Origin: Leptospira sp. 96542
Lineage (GTDB): Bacteria; Spirochaetota; Leptospiria; Leptospirales; Leptospiraceae
Direction of reading: 5' to 3'
NCBI GenBank assembly: GCA_029310945.1
Contig: JARJFC010000038.1
Coordinates: 1-38,136, forward strand
DNA: 38,136 nt
Of the stretch, positions 16,829 to 25,400 are shown piece by piece (position 1 is the first letter of the stretch; each line of letters starts with the position of its first letter). The notes under the pieces were generated by a model. That model had not been told where the DNA came from. It worked only from the letters and a program-made list of their open reading frames with translations, and did not search any database. The position numbers were made by a program, and so were the translations under genes.

Positions 16829-17853
16829 ATAGAGGTTTAGTTTTAGGAAAATTTTATCCGCCGCATAAAGGTCATATTCATTTAATTGAAGAAGCAAAAA
16901 AAAGATCAGACCATCTAACTATACTTATTTGTTCTTTAGAAAAAGAAATGATACCTGGAAGTTTACGATTCCAGTGGCTTAAGGAACTCTGCGAAGACAA
17001 AACGACTGAAATCATTTGGGTGAAGGATGAAAATCCTCAATATCCCAACGAAGATCAAAATTTTTGGGAAATTTGGAAACAGTCCATTTTAAACCATTGT
17101 AAAGTAAAACCAGATATTTTATTTACTTCAGAAGAGTATGGAGAACCACTTAGCAAGGTTTTATCATGCAAACATATAGCAATCGATATACGGCGAAATC
17201 TGTTTCCAATTTCTGCAACCGAAATCAGAAACAGACCAACCAAACACTGGGATTACATTCCAAAACCAATCCAACCTTATTTTTTAAAACGGATTGTTCT
17301 CACGGGAAGTGAATCAGTGGGTAAAACAACTATGGCAGAAAAATTATCCAAACATTTTAATACAAATTGGGTCCCTGAGTTTGCCCGCGAATATTTGGAA
17401 TCCAAACCAACTCCAATGGACATGTCTGATTTTTTACCCATTGCCGAAGGTCACCTTCATTCAGAAAACCAACTCGCTAAATCAGCCAATCGATTTTTAT
17501 TTTTAGATACCGACCTACTCACTACCAAAGTTTATTTGGAACGGTATTATAACAATTCTATCCCATGGCTCACAGACCGTGCATTGGACTTAAAATACGA
17601 TTTATCTTTGTTTTTTGATATCGATATCCCTTGGATCGCAGATCGTTTGCGCGACTTAGGTGATGAACGCATATTCATGCGGTCTATGTTCCAAAATGCA
17701 ATGGAAGACGCAAATCGTCCATACACCTTTATTTCAGGTAGTTTCCAGGAGAGAAAATTAAAATGTGTAAATTTAATAAACAGGCTCAGTGAAGAACCAA
17801 TGAATCCCATTTACTTCAATGAAACGCAGAGGCAATTGCGAAATTTTGGATGA
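16825..17853 (+). CDS. nadR: Bifunctional NMN adenylyltransferase / ribosylnicotinamide kinase (NadR without HTH)
   Basis: The 342-residue enzyme has two domains. The nucleotidyltransferase part (about 1-145) shows GKFYPPHKGH with the HxGH site at 14-17 and ISATEIR (129-135), and makes NAD from NMN and ATP. The kinase part (about 155-335) has the P-loop GSESVGKTT (161-169) and phosphorylates nicotinamide riboside. The N-terminal DNA-binding domain of enterobacterial NadR is absent, so this form should be a salvage enzyme without repressor function. Its ATG overlaps the ligase-like stop (ATGA), placing NAD salvage in the MoxR/VWA operon. Its last 38 bases overlap the convergent oxygenase gene. 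Confidence 0.92.
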   Translation: MNRGLVLGKFYPPHKGHIHLIEEAKKRSDHLTILICSLEKEMIPGSLRFQWLKELCEDKTTEIIWVKDENPQYPNEDQNFWEIWKQSILNHCKVKPDILFTSEEYGEPLSKVLSCKHIAIDIRRNLFPISATEIRNRPTKHWDYIPKPIQPYFLKRIVLTGSESVGKTTMAEKLSKHFNTNWVPEFAREYLESKPTPMDMSDFLPIAEGHLHSENQLAKSANRFLFLDTDLLTTKVYLERYYNNSIPWLTDRALDLKYDLSLFFDIDIPWIADRLRDLGDERIFMRSMFQNAMEDANRPYTFISGSFQERKLKCVNLINRLSEEPMNPIYFNETQRQLRNFG

Positions 17854-18667
17854 TGTTTTCTGGTAAAATTTCATAAGTATTGAACTTTCGCATACTGAAA
17901 AGTGTTGTACCCTTCGATTCATTGTCTAAGTTTTTAGGGCCACTAAAATCTTCTATCCATGACTTTAAAATAAAACGAATTTCTAAACTAAAACGAGAAT
18001 ACCCCATTGTATTATTTTCTGTACCATGTAAATGGTGGGAGGAAAATAAAAACATGGAACCATAACCACCAAACACATGCAAAATATTTTTTCTAACAAC
18101 CGGTTCTAAAACAGTAGGAAAAATTTTTTCAGAAAACCGAGGATTGGGTTTTGCCTGAAAACCACCTGTTTCTAACCAATGATTATAATCAAAAAAGGAC
18201 GAATTATTTTTGATTGGTTTATGAAAATAATCAGGATAAATTGTGAAACCAGAACCTAATTTGATATCGGAAAGGGGAATCCACAAATTCAATTGGCACT
18301 GGGGGTTTGCATACCAACAATCTCTATGCAAATAGGAAACAGATTCAGAGCCTGGGTTTAAGTGAAAGTTATGCGGAACGCAACGAATCCGAATGAAATC
18401 CATATACAGAAAATTAGGATCTAAATTTAGAAAATTGATAATCGGCAAAAAGAGAGAATTGATCTGGGGTTCAGAATATAGAACATTTCGAATTTGATCC
18501 AAACGAAAAACTAAATCTTTATAATCTATCTGAGAAGAAATACGCTCAGGATCTCCTTCTGGAAATTGATTTTTAATCAATGCACGAACTTTATCTAAAA
18601 AGGGATAAGAGACAAACGGTAGTTTTAGATTTGCTATTTCACCCAATAGAATATTTTGTACGTCCAT
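17816..18667 (-). CDS. PhyH-like Fe(II)/2-oxoglutarate-dependent oxygenase
   Basis: The 283-residue protein shows the jelly-roll oxygenase triad: H114-R-D116 in YLHRDCWY, and a distal histidine in SHHLHGTENN (H212 or H214). R225, in YSRFSLEIRF, binds 2-oxoglutarate. The stretch QLNLWIPLSDIKLGSGFTIY between them is typical of phytanoyl-CoA dioxygenase relatives. Such enzymes hydroxylate or halogenate small molecules; the substrate is unknown here. Its 3' end overlaps nadR by 38 bases in convergent orientation. Its ATG lies one base after the stop of the small gene upstream, so those two are co-transcribed. Confidence 0.85.
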   Translation of the reverse strand: MDVQNILLGEIANLKLPFVSYPFLDKVRALIKNQFPEGDPERISSQIDYKDLVFRLDQIRNVLYSEPQINSLFLPIINFLNLDPNFLYMDFIRIRCVPHNFHLNPGSESVSYLHRDCWYANPQCQLNLWIPLSDIKLGSGFTIYPDYFHKPIKNNSSFFDYNHWLETGGFQAKPNPRFSEKIFPTVLEPVVRKNILHVFGGYGSMFLFSSHHLHGTENNTMGYSRFSLEIRFILKSWIEDFSGPKNLDNESKGTTLFSMRKFNTYEILPENIIQNFAIASAFH

Positions 18668-18668
18668 T

Positions 18669-18920
18669 TCAATTGGATTGTTTTTGAATTTCTGCCTTTA
18701 ATTCAAGAATACTCATATACAAGTTTGCAAATGTAGTAAGTTGATTTGTAGCATCTTGCAAACCTGCCTTGAATAAAAGCCCATTGTCCATATGTTCGCG
18801 AAAAATAGTGAGTGGGTTTTCTTTTTCCATCTCCATCACAGTTGTTTGGAAAGATTCCATTAACTCTTGTTTTTCGACAAGTGATTCTGGAATTTTCCAG
18901 CCATTGGACAATCGGCTCAT
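18669..18920 (-). CDS. 83-residue helical hypothetical protein
   Basis: ATG 18920 follows a GGTAGGTAAT ribosome site. The product is acidic/amphipathic, with no membrane segment, and appears to form two long helices (about 14-45 and 50-80). It ends one base before the start of the oxygenase gene and begins 6 bases after the methyltransferase stop, so it sits inside a three-gene operon. No family recognised; a small adaptor for one of its neighbours is possible. Confidence 0.6.
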   Translation of the reverse strand: MSRLSNGWKIPESLVEKQELMESFQTTVMEMEKENPLTIFREHMDNGLLFKAGLQDATNQLTTFANLYMSILELKAEIQKQSN

Positions 18921-18926
18921 AACGAA

Positions 18927-19709
18927 TTACCTACCGTCTACTTCCAATAATTTCGTAGTTTTAACAACAACCCGAGTTAAAACATAAAAAACCAAACCAA
19001 AACCCAAAAAATACGTATGGAAAGGTTTCCATATCCCAAAAATCGATGTTTGGTGGAGAGTGGGCTCCTGGAAATAAACTTGGATCAAATCAAAAATCCC
19101 GAAAACAACAATGATACCAAATAAACTAGGATACTCACGTTTTAGAATATTCCGATAAGAAAAATTTAGCTTAGGTTTGATATAACCACCTAATCGCGGA
19201 ATAAATGCTGGTGTTTTATCTGCCCAACTCAGATAATCTTTACCAAATTTACCGCGCAAAAAATACTCTTCCGCAAATATGATCCTTTCGTAATACAGAT
19301 AAAAAAACATGATGTAAACAAGAGCGAATGCGAGGTCACGTAAAATCAAAACTGGACCAAGATACATTAAAAAATTTCCAACATAGAGAGGATGACGAAC
19401 AAGCGAATAAATTCCTGTTTGATTCACAACATCAGCCACTTGTTGTTTTGTGTTTCGGCCGGAAGTATTTTTTGGAGTGTATCCAATGGTAAAACACCTG
19501 ACAAACAAACCCACCAAACTCACCACAAAGGCAAAAAAGAGCCAATAAAGATTGGAAATGTACAACCCTTGGAAATAGGGGACAAACGGTAAATAAGCGA
19601 GTGAAAGGAAAAGGATGAATCCAGGGATGTAGGATCTCCAGCGAAACAAAAAGTTGCCTTGATTATTGAGTTCTTCTATAAGTGCCATAGTAAATCTTAC
19701 TTGATTCAT
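18927..19709 (-). CDS. ICMT/PEMT-like membrane methyltransferase, possible LmtA homologue
   Basis: The 260-residue integral membrane protein has about six helices. It carries the isoprenylcysteine carboxyl methyltransferase-type SAM motif: GIYSLVRHPLYVGNFLMYLG (about 107-126), then EEYFLRGKFGKDYLSW (about 153-168). Leptospira make an unusual 1-phosphate-methylated lipid A using LmtA, which was described as distantly related to this family. This gene is a candidate for that role, supported only by family and by the divergent lipid acyltransferase next door. An alternative start is ATG 19688 (MALIEELNNQ); neither start has a strong ribosome site. Confidence 0.75.
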   Translation of the reverse strand: MNQVRFTMALIEELNNQGNFLFRWRSYIPGFILFLSLAYLPFVPYFQGLYISNLYWLFFAFVVSLVGLFVRCFTIGYTPKNTSGRNTKQQVADVVNQTGIYSLVRHPLYVGNFLMYLGPVLILRDLAFALVYIMFFYLYYERIIFAEEYFLRGKFGKDYLSWADKTPAFIPRLGGYIKPKLNFSYRNILKREYPSLFGIIVVFGIFDLIQVYFQEPTLHQTSIFGIWKPFHTYFLGFGLVFYVLTRVVVKTTKLLEVDGR

Positions 19710-19735
19710 TTGATTAAATTGCTAGCTTACGTTCT

Positions 19736-20995
19736 ATGTCAATCAAATCCTTTATCCCTGCAAAACTGAATTTGCCGATGTTGTGGTTTACGGATGTAAC
19801 ACTCCCCGTTCTGAACAAATTTCTTTACAATTTGGATACAATTGATGTCACAGATTCAGATAAAAAGACATTAAAATCACTCCAAAAGGAAAGATTGGTA
19901 TATATTTCCAACCACCCCACAACGGAAGAACCTGGAGTGGCTTATCACTCGGCGAATATCATGGGTTCACGCTTTCATTATATGGCAGCTCGTGAAGTAT
20001 TCGAATGGGGCGCAGGGTTAATAGGGGATTTTATACAATCAATTGGAGCCTTTTCTGTGTTAGCTGGTGTGCCCGATAGAGAATCTCTTAAAGCTTCCAG
20101 AGACTTACTCGCATCTCCTGGCGGTAAACTAGTTTTGTTTCCCGAAGGTGAACCAACAAGTGGGATGAATGACACATTACTTCCCTTCCAGCCTGGAGTT
20201 GCTCAGTTGACTTTTTGGTCTTATGAAGACGCTTTAAAAAAAGATGAAGATGCAAAATTATTTTTACTCCCGACATTCATTAAATATAGAATGACAAACT
20301 CAATCCAATGGATGCAAAAAGACATTGACCAAAGTTTAACAAAAATGGAATCCAAATTAGGAATTTCAAAAACAGGCAAAGACATAGTACATCGTTTTTT
20401 ATCCGTAGGCAAACGAATGATCGAAAGAGAAGAAAAAGAGTTTGGGATTTCTGTTGAGCCAGAAAAAGCAGAGGATTTTGACTATAGGATCGGCCGTATG
20501 CGACATGTTATACTAGACAATATAGCAAACAAAACAAAAATCCAAAATTGGGACGAATCTGCAAATGCTATTGAGAAACTCAGAAAAATTTTGAGTTTTT
20601 TAGAAATGGTTTCTGTTGGCATCCCTGGACCAAACGGCGAAGTTCTCAGTATGGAACTAGCAACTTGGGCCAAAAGAGCAGCGAGCAAAGCTTACGATTT
20701 TATCACCATCCAAACGAATTATATCAAAGAATTACCTTCCGCTGAACGGTTGTATGAGTTTTTGTATCGTTACGAAAACGAACTTTTTGGAGAAACAAAA
20801 AAAAGACCTCACAAGGCCATTGTTAGGTTAGGCGCGCCCTTCCAAATTGGGGATTTTTATCCACAATACAAACAAGACAAGAAGAAGGCAGTGGATACTG
20901 TAACAAATCACCTCAGACAAAATATGGAAACTCTTTTGAATGATGAATTGCAAAAATCGAATCCATTGTTTCCGAGCCAATATATTTTTGCATGA
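19736..20995 (+). CDS. PlsC-type glycerolipid acyltransferase-like protein
   Basis: A 419-residue protein with a lysophospholipid acyltransferase domain in its first 200 residues. The catalytic block reads NHPTTEEPG (59-67) and the phosphate-binding block FPEGEPTSG (135-143). In the canonical HX4D the aspartate four residues after His60 is replaced by Glu65. No strong membrane helix is visible apart from a hydrophobic N-terminal stretch, and the C-terminal half (about 220-419) is a family extension with helical, charged sequence. It probably acylates a lipid or glycerol-phosphate derivative at the membrane. Its stop overlaps the next start as ATGA. Confidence 0.8.
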   Translation: MSIKSFIPAKLNLPMLWFTDVTLPVLNKFLYNLDTIDVTDSDKKTLKSLQKERLVYISNHPTTEEPGVAYHSANIMGSRFHYMAAREVFEWGAGLIGDFIQSIGAFSVLAGVPDRESLKASRDLLASPGGKLVLFPEGEPTSGMNDTLLPFQPGVAQLTFWSYEDALKKDEDAKLFLLPTFIKYRMTNSIQWMQKDIDQSLTKMESKLGISKTGKDIVHRFLSVGKRMIEREEKEFGISVEPEKAEDFDYRIGRMRHVILDNIANKTKIQNWDESANAIEKLRKILSFLEMVSVGIPGPNGEVLSMELATWAKRAASKAYDFITIQTNYIKELPSAERLYEFLYRYENELFGETKKRPHKAIVRLGAPFQIGDFYPQYKQDKKKAVDTVTNHLRQNMETLLNDELQKSNPLFPSQYIFA

Positions 20996-21639
20996 AACTG
21001 ATGACGGACGAAGAAGTCCAAAACTTAATTAAGTCCAACCAACCAATTGAAATTTGGAGTTATGGTGCATCCAAAACCTTGGATGAGAACTTGGTCAAAA
21101 TCCTAGACCAACTCGCAGAAAAATACCAAATTTCTGAACTTTCCTCCATTCTTTTCACAATTGTCAAAGACCTGGTTTTGAATGGATTCAAGGCAAACTT
21201 CAAACGATTATTTTTTTTAGAAAACCATTTGGACATAAGTTCACCCGCCGACTACGAATTAGGTGTTCGTATGTATAAAAGCCTGATCCTTGCTGGTAAA
21301 GGCAATCAGTTTGAAGAAAAAGCCAAAAACATAGGTTTGTATGTAAAAACAAAAATTGAAATGTTAGACGATGAAATCAAATTTGAAGTCAAAAACAATT
21401 CAGCACTCGTTCGCGGTGAAATGCAAAAAATTAGAAACTCTCTTTTGCATGCCCAAAACTATAACGATATTATGGAATACTACATCGAAAGGGGTGACAA
21501 TTCGGAAGGCGAAGGCATTGGGATCGCACTCTGCGTCATTCTACTCAAAGGCGAAAACCTACCCACCGAAAACTTTCGGATCTTCCATGAAGATGGCGAA
21601 ACCATTGCGCAACTCAAAATCCCCATAAAGAAACACTAG
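20992..21639 (+). CDS. GHKL (histidine-kinase-like) ATPase-fold protein
   Basis: The 215-residue soluble protein has an N-box-like segment VKDLVLNGFKANFKR (58-72) and a glycine lid/G2-like segment EGEGIGIALCVILL (172-185). These are placed as in the ATP-binding domains of histidine kinases and anti-sigma kinases. No dimerisation/phospho-acceptor domain is present. The G1 (DxGxG) box is not obvious, so nucleotide binding is uncertain. It could act as a Ser kinase or as a degenerate ATPase in a partner-switch. It is translationally coupled to the acyltransferase gene (ATGA overlap) and is followed by the diiron protein gene 33 bases on. Confidence 0.6.
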   Translation: MKLMTDEEVQNLIKSNQPIEIWSYGASKTLDENLVKILDQLAEKYQISELSSILFTIVKDLVLNGFKANFKRLFFLENHLDISSPADYELGVRMYKSLILAGKGNQFEEKAKNIGLYVKTKIEMLDDEIKFEVKNNSALVRGEMQKIRNSLLHAQNYNDIMEYYIERGDNSEGEGIGIALCVILLKGENLPTENFRIFHEDGETIAQLKIPIKKH

Positions 21640-21672
21640 CCAAACACCCCACCCCACTCTACCCTGGAAATC

Positions 21673-22326
21673 ATGGCAGTGGCAGAAACAATTTCAGAAC
21701 CAAATTCCATCCAAGAAACACTTCGTACAATTTCCAAAAATCCAATAACGCATTCTCTTTGGCTCAACACCCTTTCACTTCTAGAACACCTTGGTTCTCG
21801 AAAAATTCTAATGACCCAATCGAGCGAAGACACGTCCGAAATGATCCTCCGCCATGCCACAGAAGAAGCTCGCCACGCTTTGTTTTTCAAAAAAGCGGCT
21901 CGCACCATCCGCCCTGAATTTTCCAAAGGATACCAACCATCGGATCTCTTAAAGGGAACTGCCGCCAAACTTTATTTTGCCAAATTGGATGCCAGCGTCA
22001 GAAAGGAATTGCACTCTGCCTTCCCGAAGAACCACCCTAAACTTTCCTACCTAGCCTACCTTTACACAACCACCATCATTGAAAAACGAGCCATGGTGGT
22101 TTATAACGACTACAATTCTGTCTTGGAATCTGAAAGGTCACCCGTGAACCTCAGAAACTTAATTTTGGAAGAGGAAGGGCATTTGGAGGAGATGGGTTCT
22201 GAACTTACCAAATGGGATCCGTCTTGGGAAGTTAGGCTAGGACGCTTGGAAGAAACAGAATCCATACTTTTTAGAAGATTTTGGAAACAAATTAAAGAAT
22301 TTACTGTCGAATCCGCAGTTTTTTAA
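21673..22326 (+). CDS. Ferritin-like diiron carboxylate protein
   Basis: A 217-residue, mostly helical protein. Two ExxH motifs (E65xxH68 in EEARHALFF and E168xxH171 in EEEGHLEEM) plus E38 (LLEHLGSRK) and E138 (IIEKRAMVVY) reproduce the six-ligand set of four-helix diiron enzymes. Members of this superfamily include oxygenases, oxidases and iron-storage proteins. The subfamily cannot be told by eye, but two N-terminal and two C-terminal ligand helices with a long middle helix resemble diiron oxygenases more than ferritin. It probably shares a transcript with the acyltransferase and GHKL-like genes, which would fit a lipid-modifying oxidation. That link is inference. Confidence 0.7.
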   Translation: MAVAETISEPNSIQETLRTISKNPITHSLWLNTLSLLEHLGSRKILMTQSSEDTSEMILRHATEEARHALFFKKAARTIRPEFSKGYQPSDLLKGTAAKLYFAKLDASVRKELHSAFPKNHPKLSYLAYLYTTTIIEKRAMVVYNDYNSVLESERSPVNLRNLILEEEGHLEEMGSELTKWDPSWEVRLGRLEETESILFRRFWKQIKEFTVESAVF

Positions 22327-22370
22327 GGTCAAAAGAGCCAAATCCGAAAAATGGCTTGCGGAAATTGACC
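22327..22370 (+). other. Nested stem-loop after the diiron gene
   Basis: GGTCAA (22327-22332) pairs with TTGACC (22365-22370), and inside it AGCCA (22336-22340) pairs with TGGCT (22352-22356). The structure starts at the base after the stop codon. A short T-run comes about 11 bases later, so it could be a weak terminator, or part of the leader of the long coiled-coil gene at 22432. Confidence 0.35.
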
Positions 22371-22431
22371 AATCTTGGAATTTTTCAACCATCTTCATGC
22401 GACATAATACTGTTATTGGGTCATTATAAAA

Positions 22432-25400
22432 ATGGGTTTAGAGGTCTTCTTATTGCCGTTCCTTGCGAGTGTTGCCGTGACCATTGGTCTGCGTAGGCTC
22501 GACAAATCCAATACCAAACTCTCCCAACTCAAGCGGTATGCCACCAAACTCACTGACGAAATCCACGGCATTGCCCTCCAAAAAATCCAACTGGTCAAGG
22601 ATGCAGGCATTGACCTCGACATCCTCGTCAAACAGTCACGCAAAGTGGCAGAAGAAATCCAAACCTTGGGCTCTGAGTCGAGGGACTTGTTTGAAAAAAT
22701 CAGAGCCAGTAAAGATTATCTATCTTCTCTCTCGGGAGAAATGAACCAAATCCAAGAATTGAGTGCCCAAGTGCGCCGCGAAAAACAATTTATGGAAGAA
22801 GGTTTAAACCAGATCAATAGCCACAAACGCGAGTTACGTGATGTTTCCGAAGATGTAACAAACCTACATTCAGAATCTTTATCTCTCATCGATTCGTTCC
22901 AATCCAAACTCAATGAAAGGAGCGATGAAATCTTACAATCAGTAGCTCAAAAGATGGTGGAACTCGAAACCATTTTAGAATCCAAATCAGATTACCTCGA
23001 CAACTCACTCTCTCGGATTGCAGAAACGGCTCGTGAAAAATTACTCAGTCACGCAGATGTTATGGTTTCAGAAACTGCAGGTAGGCTCGATCACGCACGG
23101 CGAGAGATGGATAACCTACTCGACTCCATGAAACAAGCACAAGGTGATGTTGATTCAAAACTTACCCAATTTGAAGACACATCTTCCCTACTATCCGAAA
23201 AGGTAGACAAGTTTGATGAACGTATCGAAGAAAAATACCAACGTGCCTCGGGCAAAATTGAAGAAAAAGTAAACTTACTCGAGAAAAAAATTGCCGAACG
23301 TTTTGATTCAATCTTTGACCAAGTAAGCCATACCAAAGACTCCTTTATGAAAGGTCTTAGCCAAGAAACAGATGCGATCAAACGTGAAATTGAAGACCTA
23401 TCCCTCGAAACACTTTCAAAACGAGACGACATCATCAATGAAACAAGAAGGCAAGCAGACGGTATCAATCAAACCATCATCCAATTCCAAGAAAAATATT
23501 TAGAAGCAGAAAACAAACTCCTCAGACAAGCAGACATCCGCAAACAAGAACTCATCCGCGAAATCGAAGCCTTTAGCGAAGAGTTCCACCGTATTTCAGA
23601 AGACCTCAAAGAAGAGGCAAGTTCCCTAAAAAAGAGCGCCTTACAAGAATTAAAAGATTTCGATAGGGAGTTAGATTCTGTACGTTCCAACCAAGAAACC
23701 GTAATCAAAACTTCGCTTTTTGAACTCAGAAAAGAACTTGAAGAACGTATGAATTCTGATTTTAAAATCCAAAAATCAGAGATGGAATCCGATTTAGAAA
23801 ACCTAGGCGAACAAGTAAAAGAACTGAATGAAACCATATCTGCACAAACCAAAGATGTGGATGAATATGTGGATGAATTAAAATCCGCTCTCAGGGAATC
23901 GGCTCGCGAAATTTTAGAATCGGCAGAAGAAAAAGCCAAAGAATCCGAAGAGATTGTTTTAGAAAAAATCCGCATCGCAAATGCAAACCTAGAACAATTT
24001 GTATCCAAATGGGAAGACCAATTGGGAAATATGCGAGAGGATCAAAACGATTCGGTGGATCGCCTGCAAGACCGATTGAAAGAAATCCATATCGAAGGAT
24101 CCGATTTACTTTCCGAATTCCAAAATGAATTCCAAAAGGCAAAATCGTCTTTGGAAATATTTGTTGATTCCAAAACAAAAGAAAACATCCAAAAAATTGA
24201 AGATGAATCTAGGCTCGCACATTCCGAAGTAGAACGAATTTTAAAACATTTAGAAGAATCGGGTGAATCTTTTTTCAACTTACAAGAAGAAAAAATGGAC
24301 AGGTTGAATGAGACCATCGATACAAAAATCTCTCATCAATTGACAAAACTTTTGGACAAAGGAAACATCCAACTTGGTCAACTCGAGGATAAAATTTCAA
24401 ACCACCTAAATACAGTTCGCCGTAACTTAGAAGAAAGTATCAAACGTTCCAAAGAAGAATCGAAAAAACAAATCGAAACATACCAAAAAGATTATGAAAA
24501 ATCTTTCAAAGAAATTGCAAAAGAAAGCCAAGATTTCTTAAAAGACAGTTTGGATCGTTTCCATGATTTAAAGTTTGAAATCAAAAATGGTTTGGAAGAA
24601 CTAAACGACACAAAAGAAGAAACTCTAACCAGTTTCAAAGAAGACATGGAATCTCTCAAAGAAGAGATATTAACTCTTTCTTCCGAATTAGAAACTGTTA
24701 AAGAACATTCTGAACTTTTTATCAACGCAAAACAAATCGCTGACGAATCCAACCGCGCCGTGGAAGAAATTTCTGGTGCTTTACGCGAATTGGAAAAAGT
24801 AAAACCAGATTTGAGTGAATACAAAAAAGCAATTTTGGAATTTTCCGAAATCCAATCAGAAATTTCTGAAAACCTAGAGATCCTGAAAGAGTCTGAATTC
24901 AAAACAGAAGATTTGGATAAACAAATTCAGATCCTTGCGTCTAACCTTGTCCATGTGACAGAAACCTTGAACGGTTTTGGCGAAAGTCTAACTGGTTTGG
25001 GTGTCATCGAGGAGAGAGTTTCCAAACTCACTACAGAACAGGCAAAAATCGAAACTTTCCTATCTTCCTTACAAGAATCCCAAGATTCCGTTTACCATTT
25101 GGTGGGAAACCTTGAGAGCCAAAAACTCAATGCACGCGAACTCCAAGCTAGGCTCGATATCCTAGACCGCGAAATTGAAGTAGTCGAAGCCCGCGAAAAA
25201 GAACTGAACGAATCCATCCGCAAAGCGGAAAACCGCACTTCCTTCCTTGTGGAAAGGGAAGCCCAGATGGATTCTGTGGAACGTAAATTCGATAAAATTG
25301 AGGAACTGCTAGGCGATCTATCTGACCGCCACCGCCAAATCCTGACCCTCCAAAAACGTTTGGAGGATCTGAAGGATTCCTCGAAAGAAACCAAGGAAGA

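Noticed and set aside
22327..22370. Strong intrinsic terminator after the diiron gene
   Set aside because: The nested stems are short with large loops and the T-run is about 11 bases away, so I list it only as a stem-loop of uncertain role.
23469..24317. Several antisense open frames of 80-180 codons opposite the coiled-coil gene (Ser/Phe-rich)
   Set aside because: They are mirror frames of Glu/Lys/Leu-rich coding sequence, have no ribosome sites and encode low-complexity Ser/Phe/Arg proteins without a recognisable fold.
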